In this document: piece by piece, positions 60,264 through 64,000 of the stretch | Layout: each line of letters starts with the position of its first letter | Numbering within the stretch: the first letter of the stretch is position 1 | Assembly: GCF_024713975.1 (NCBI RefSeq) | Contig: NC_091111.1 | Location: 14,920,501-14,984,500, forward strand | Direction: 5' to 3' | Length of the DNA stretch: 64,000 nt | Origin: Paralichthys olivaceus | Taxonomy: Eukaryota > Chordata > Actinopteri > Pleuronectiformes > Paralichthyidae | Program-made: the position numbers and the translations under genes | Notes under the pieces: generated by a model | Told to the model about the DNA's origin: nothing | Database searches by the model: none | Seen by the model: only the letters and a program-made list of their open reading frames with translations

Positions 60264-61240
60264 GACCACATAAATGTCACTGTTTGTTGTGTGGTGGAAA
60301 GCTCTGAGTCATGAAACTGGATGTAAATGAAGATTTATTTAAGATAATTTAGTTGCTGTGCTGGAAGTAATGACAACAGTTCAGCAAGGTCATTCTCATA
60401 TGTGTGCTGTTGTTTTAAGGGGTGTGACAGTTTGATGTGTTGTTTTAATCTTTTAGGCAGCTATAGCGATTGTGAAATGTTCTGTATATTTTTAAATATG
60501 TCAGGTTGTCTTTTTGTTGTTACTATGGATCTTGGCAGTGATGTATATGAACAACAATAACTGAACCTGTGATGAAATGAACACGTGAACTATGTAAAAA
60601 AAATGTCCACTACAATTGTGTATTTAATTTGTTTTATGCTGCATTTCCTGATAAACTATAAATAGGAACACGTTAATAGAGGGACTTGGATTAACATAAT
60701 AAATACATGTTTATAAAAAATACATATATTTGAGTTTAGTTTGATGTAATTTATCCCCCAAAATATCAAGTTTGAGCTACTTAACTGAAGTTGAGATTTA
60801 AAGAAAATAAAATGTATCAAAACATTCACTCTAAAAAGTAAGTAATTTACATCACAATTAGACCACGTTGACACTTTAATCAAATCTGATGGTTTCCACA
60901 AGGGGTCATTAGCTTCCCACTGTACTGAGTCTTTAACCATCATTAACACACAGTCTCATTACTGCCATCACAGCTCAAAACTCATTTGTTCTTGATTGAA
61001 AACAGATTAACAGACGTTGTATTGAGGTTAATTAAATGGAAAGAAAACTTGATTTGAAAAAGAGGTTTCCTACAATGACAGAAGATATAACTAAGTTTGG
61101 CTAATGTGTATTAATAGCCTCTGAGTAGGGTTACATACTTATTCAAAGTTGTGAACAGTGAATGAAAAGTAGTGTGTTAGATGTTTAAACACATTAAACC
61201 AGATCAAGTTCCCAAAACAAAGTTTTGATAATAAATAGAT
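60264..61240 (+). other. NEK2 3' UTR and NEK2-SLC30A1 spacer
   Basis: The NEK2 3' UTR starts at 60264. A poly(A) signal is at 60698-60703, with another near 60806. Beyond that the sequence is AT-rich and I see no gene, RNA or recognisable repeat. Confidence 0.5.
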
Positions 61241-61787
61241 ATACACAGCGGTAGTGTGTGTTATCGCGAGACTTCAGTTGTCGTTGGCGTACGTAGCAAC
61301 CGTCGTTATCTATCTCGTTTGCTCCGCCCACTGGCGAGAGTTGCAAAATCCACCCAATCAGAGCCATGCTCGTAACCTCTCCACCAATAGGAACCCTCCG
61401 GGGCGTGTCGTCCGGGCGCCGTGTTCCGTGTGGAAAGTTTACCGGCTCGGGTGCAAAGTTTCAACCGTCTGCAAACCTCAGTTCGTCGGCGAACGTTTCT
61501 GGAATGTGCTGGAGACGACGGAGCTGAACCGACCCGGCGACCAACACCGAATCCCGGATTAATACCCCGCTCGCGGCTGTCCACGGAACAGGACGAGGGA
61601 TGCTACCGTCGCTGGAGAGCAGCAGTGAATGAAGACGCGGTTTGCATCGACCGTATTGTCTCAGGGAGCCAGCTAGCATAACGCCAGCCGTTAGCTAGGA
61701 TCAGAGACGGATAGCTAGCTAGCTGGGGTCCGGGTGATCTCGGAAGAAGAAAAACGATATTAAACTTTACCTCCAGACCGGGCGAAG
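61241..61787 (+). promoter_or_regulatory. SLC30A1: SLC30A1 promoter and 5' leader with a metal response element
   Basis: The block is CpG-rich. It has CCAAT boxes at 61354-61358 and 61384-61388 and no TATA box. The word GGCTCGGGTGCA (61444-61455) is, on the minus strand, TGCACCCGAGCC. It contains the MRE core TGCRCNC and matches ten of twelve positions of the longer MTF-1 consensus TGCRCNCGGCCC. SLC30A1 is a known MTF-1 target induced by zinc. A GCTAGC/TTAGC cluster (61671-61724) lies in the leader just before the ATG. Confidence 0.6.
61444..61455 (-). promoter_or_regulatory. SLC30A1: Putative metal response element (MTF-1 site)
   Basis: TGCACCC is a full match to the MRE core TGCRCNC, and the following GAGCC partly matches the GC-rich flank. 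It lies about 330 bp upstream of the SLC30A1 start codon. I saw no second core in the promoter. Confidence 0.55.
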
Positions 61788-64000
61788 ATGGCTTGCGAAC
61801 CGAATCGAGTCCGGCTGCTCTGCATGCTGTCGCTGACTTTTGGGTTTTTCATCGTGGAGGTGGTGGTGAGCCGGATCACCGCATCCCTGTCCATGCTGTC
61901 CGACTCCTTTCACATGCTGTCGGACGTGATCGCGCTGGTGGTGGCGCTGGTCGCGGTGCGGTTCGCCGAGAAGACCCACGCCACCAACAAGAACACCTTC
62001 GGCTGGATCCGGGCGGAGGTGATGGGGGCTCTGGTCAACGCCGTCTTCCTCACGGCGCTGTGCTTCACCATCGTGCTGGAGGTGATCGAGCGCCTAACCG
62101 AGCCCAACGAGATCAAGAGCCCGGAGGTGGTCGCCGGGGTCGGTGCCGCGGGGCTCCTGATCAACCTGCTCGGGCTCTGCTTGTTTCGCGGACACGCCGG
62201 CGGGGGCCACGGGCACAGCCACGGTGGCCACAGCCACGGGAGTAAGAACAAGAAGGGGAAAAGTGGCACAAAGGCTGGGAACGGGTCTTCAGGAGAGGAG
62301 ACCAACAACCTGGTGGCAAACCACAACAGCCCGGGGGATGTGAGACAGAGAAACGGTAAGGATAAAAACTTAAAGGGTCCTTTCACTTTACTGTGTGTTT
62401 TACAAGCAGAATATTAATTTGCTGGGTTTGGCCTCTTTGTGTTAATTTATCTTCCACATGTGTAGCACAGGCCAGATCCCTGAAGTCCAGCCCATTGTGT
62501 CCCTCCATTAATCTGACAGAATGTCCCAGACTTTATCTCCATTGTCGGTTGTCCAGATTGCATAACAGTGCACAGATACTTGACATCTTCTGTGTATCCC
62601 CCAGGATACCCTAACCAAATGCCCAGTCCTTAGTGTTTAGTGTGCAAATACAAATACAGACATCTGTCTGCTGTCATGTATTTGTTGTGTCACACAATCC
62701 TTTGTGGCCTTCATGGACATTAACGGACAGAGACTCAGGTTTCAATCTTTGTAAAGACTGGCCACAATCAGCTGGCTTTATAAATAGAGATATGCAGAGG
62801 ATCCTGTCTGCCTCAGCCGAGAAACAGCTTTTGACAAGTTGAAACTTGTTGTTGTGAAATTGTTTTAAATCCTGGATCTTGTTTTTTTACTCCTCACAGT
62901 GTGCTTGAATTCTCTCTGAGTGAATTCAATATCTGTAACGCAATGTTTCACAGTCGTGTTGTGGTATGTGGTTACCATAGGTACACACAGAGCCAGCTCT
63001 TTAATACATAATCGAAGAAAGACCATCTCCACAAAAGCATGCTTGGGCATGCCAGTGATCGTCCCCGCTCACTGAAGGGTTAACCCCCAATAAATGGACA
63101 CCGCACCCCCCACACCATGCACTGATCGCCGTTACTGGGTCATACATCTGTGTAACCATGGAGGCGACAGCCCCAGTAGCACCATTAGCTGCTGATAAAT
63201 GGCTCCTACAGTCCTGGGATGGAAGTGAGCAGCCATTGCTCAGGTGCCATTCCCCTCCCAGGGCTGTGGAGGCTACCTCAGCGATAACTGAATTGTCTTA
63301 ATGTGAATTACTATATGGTGTTTTCCAGCATTTAGGATCCCATGTGGTGGGAGTTCTCCGCAGCTCCCTGGCATGTTTTTCCTGTTTGCAGCCCCGAGCA
63401 GTTGCAGCATAGACTCAGTCACAAGGCTGAAGGGACGTCCACAGTAAAAGCTGGAACAATGTTAGCAAATAGAAAAATCACACATCAACTGAGTGTATTT
63501 GTTATAAATAGTCTTTAGTAACTCGTCTTTTGAATTGAGCAGCTACATCATGTGTCACTTGATAACATCACAAGCTGCTTTCTGGCTCTTTTGTTTCAAA
63601 TTTGAAATGGACCTGACAGTGCAGCTGACATCATCCTCGTAGACGACTGTTTCGGCTCCATAATGTGATAGTTTTTCTGTAATATCTCATATCTGTTTAT
63701 GTTACAGTCCCGGTGCTGCCTGTGAATCCATTTTGAATGCTTCATTAGTATCTTAAGTGTCAAAGTCCAGTTGATTATTTAACCGTCACCTCATGTTACA
63801 GTAAACTTAACTAACCTTCTTGTTTTTTATTTGCAGAAATGAGCTGTAAAGACAACGCAGAGGTGCAGATGAATGGCAACCCCCACTTTGAGGAAATGGA
63901 CCACGACTCGTCATCGCAGCTCAACATGCGCGGTGTCTTCCTGCACGTGTTGGGTGACGCCCTGGGCTCTGTCATCGTTGTTGTTAATGCTGTTATATTC
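61788..64000 (+). CDS. SLC30A1: Zinc transporter ZnT1 (solute carrier 30 member 1), 3' truncated by the window
   Basis: ZnT1 is a plasma-membrane zinc exporter of the cation diffusion facilitator family. Exon 1 is 61788-62355 (ends in phase 1 at AACG|GTAAGG). Exon 2 starts at 63837 and runs in frame to the window edge, so 244 residues are visible. The N-terminus follows a good start context (AAGATGGC), and residues 10-27 form the first membrane segment. The zinc-site motif HxxxD of TM2 is His42-Asp46 (SDSFHMLSD), and its partner in TM5 is His226-Asp230 (LHVLGD). A His-rich loop (GHGHSHGGHSHG, about 140-151) lies between TM4 and TM5. The sequence THATNKNTFGWIRAEVMGAL is nearly identical to human ZnT1. 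The single intron of 1.48 kb is in the family's usual place. The C-terminal cytosolic domain lies outside the window. Confidence 0.95.
62356..63836 (+). other. SLC30A1: SLC30A1 intron 1
   Basis: No coding sequence, RNA gene or repeat is recognised in this 1.48-kb intron. The acceptor TTTTTTATTTGCAG is strong. Translation from exon 1 into the intron stops at 62417. Confidence 0.6.

Noticed and set aside
61910-62386. 158-aa minus-strand ORF and 150-aa plus-strand ORF over SLC30A1 exon 1
   Set aside because: Both are shadows of the GC-rich ZnT1 exon in other frames.
1-64000. CRISPR arrays, prokaryotic operons, phage or retroviral genes, tRNA or rRNA genes
   Set aside because: I looked for direct repeats with spacers, ribosome-binding sites, integrase or reverse-transcriptase motifs and cloverleaf genes and saw none. 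The only tandem array with a regular unit is the gapless NEK2 minisatellite.

Overview
This is vertebrate nuclear DNA, almost certainly from a ray-finned fish and probably a percomorph-like teleost. Every gene is split by GT-AG introns, the proteins match vertebrate families end to end, and the introns and spacers carry several short interspersed repeats I recognise from teleost genomes. There is no sign of bacterial, viral or plasmid sequence. I could not determine the species.

Six genes can be rebuilt exon by exon. In order they are PPP2R5A (minus, first coding exon only, 75-222), DTL/CDT2 (minus, 15 exons, 2897-7789, 655 aa), INTS7 (plus, 20 exons, 8565-15796, 960 aa), LPGAT1 (plus, 7 coding exons plus a non-coding leader exon, 18883-49848, 372 aa), NEK2 (plus, 9 exons, 57156-60263, 445 aa) and SLC30A1/ZnT1 (plus, cut by the window end, 61788-64000). 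This is the order and relative orientation of human 1q32.3, so the window is an old conserved block. Reading frames close across every junction I placed.

Layout: 1-8.5 kb holds two minus-strand genes and the divergent DTL/INTS7 promoter. 8.5-15.8 kb is compact INTS7. 17.5-52.5 kb is LPGAT1, whose introns make up about 30 kb and hold most of the repeats. 52.5-56.8 kb is a gene-free spacer. 56.8-64 kb holds NEK2 and the start of SLC30A1.

DTL (CRL4 substrate receptor) and NEK2 (centrosome kinase) are cell-cycle genes, and both have E2F-type and CCAAT motifs upstream. INTS7 processes RNA polymerase II transcripts, LPGAT1 remodels phospholipids in the ER, SLC30A1 exports zinc and PPP2R5A is a PP2A regulatory subunit. 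They share a neighbourhood, not a pathway.

I found no convincing new biological system. The points most worth a second look are: a probable U12-type (minor spliceosome) intron in INTS7; a NEK2B-like alternative 3' end in NEK2; a Phe-Arg instead of Met-Arg C-terminus in NEK2; clusters of GTTAGC/GCTAGC words in or near the leaders of the genes; a run of upstream ORFs in the LPGAT1 leader; a metal response element before SLC30A1; and a 28-bp minisatellite that starts 9 bases into NEK2 intron 1.
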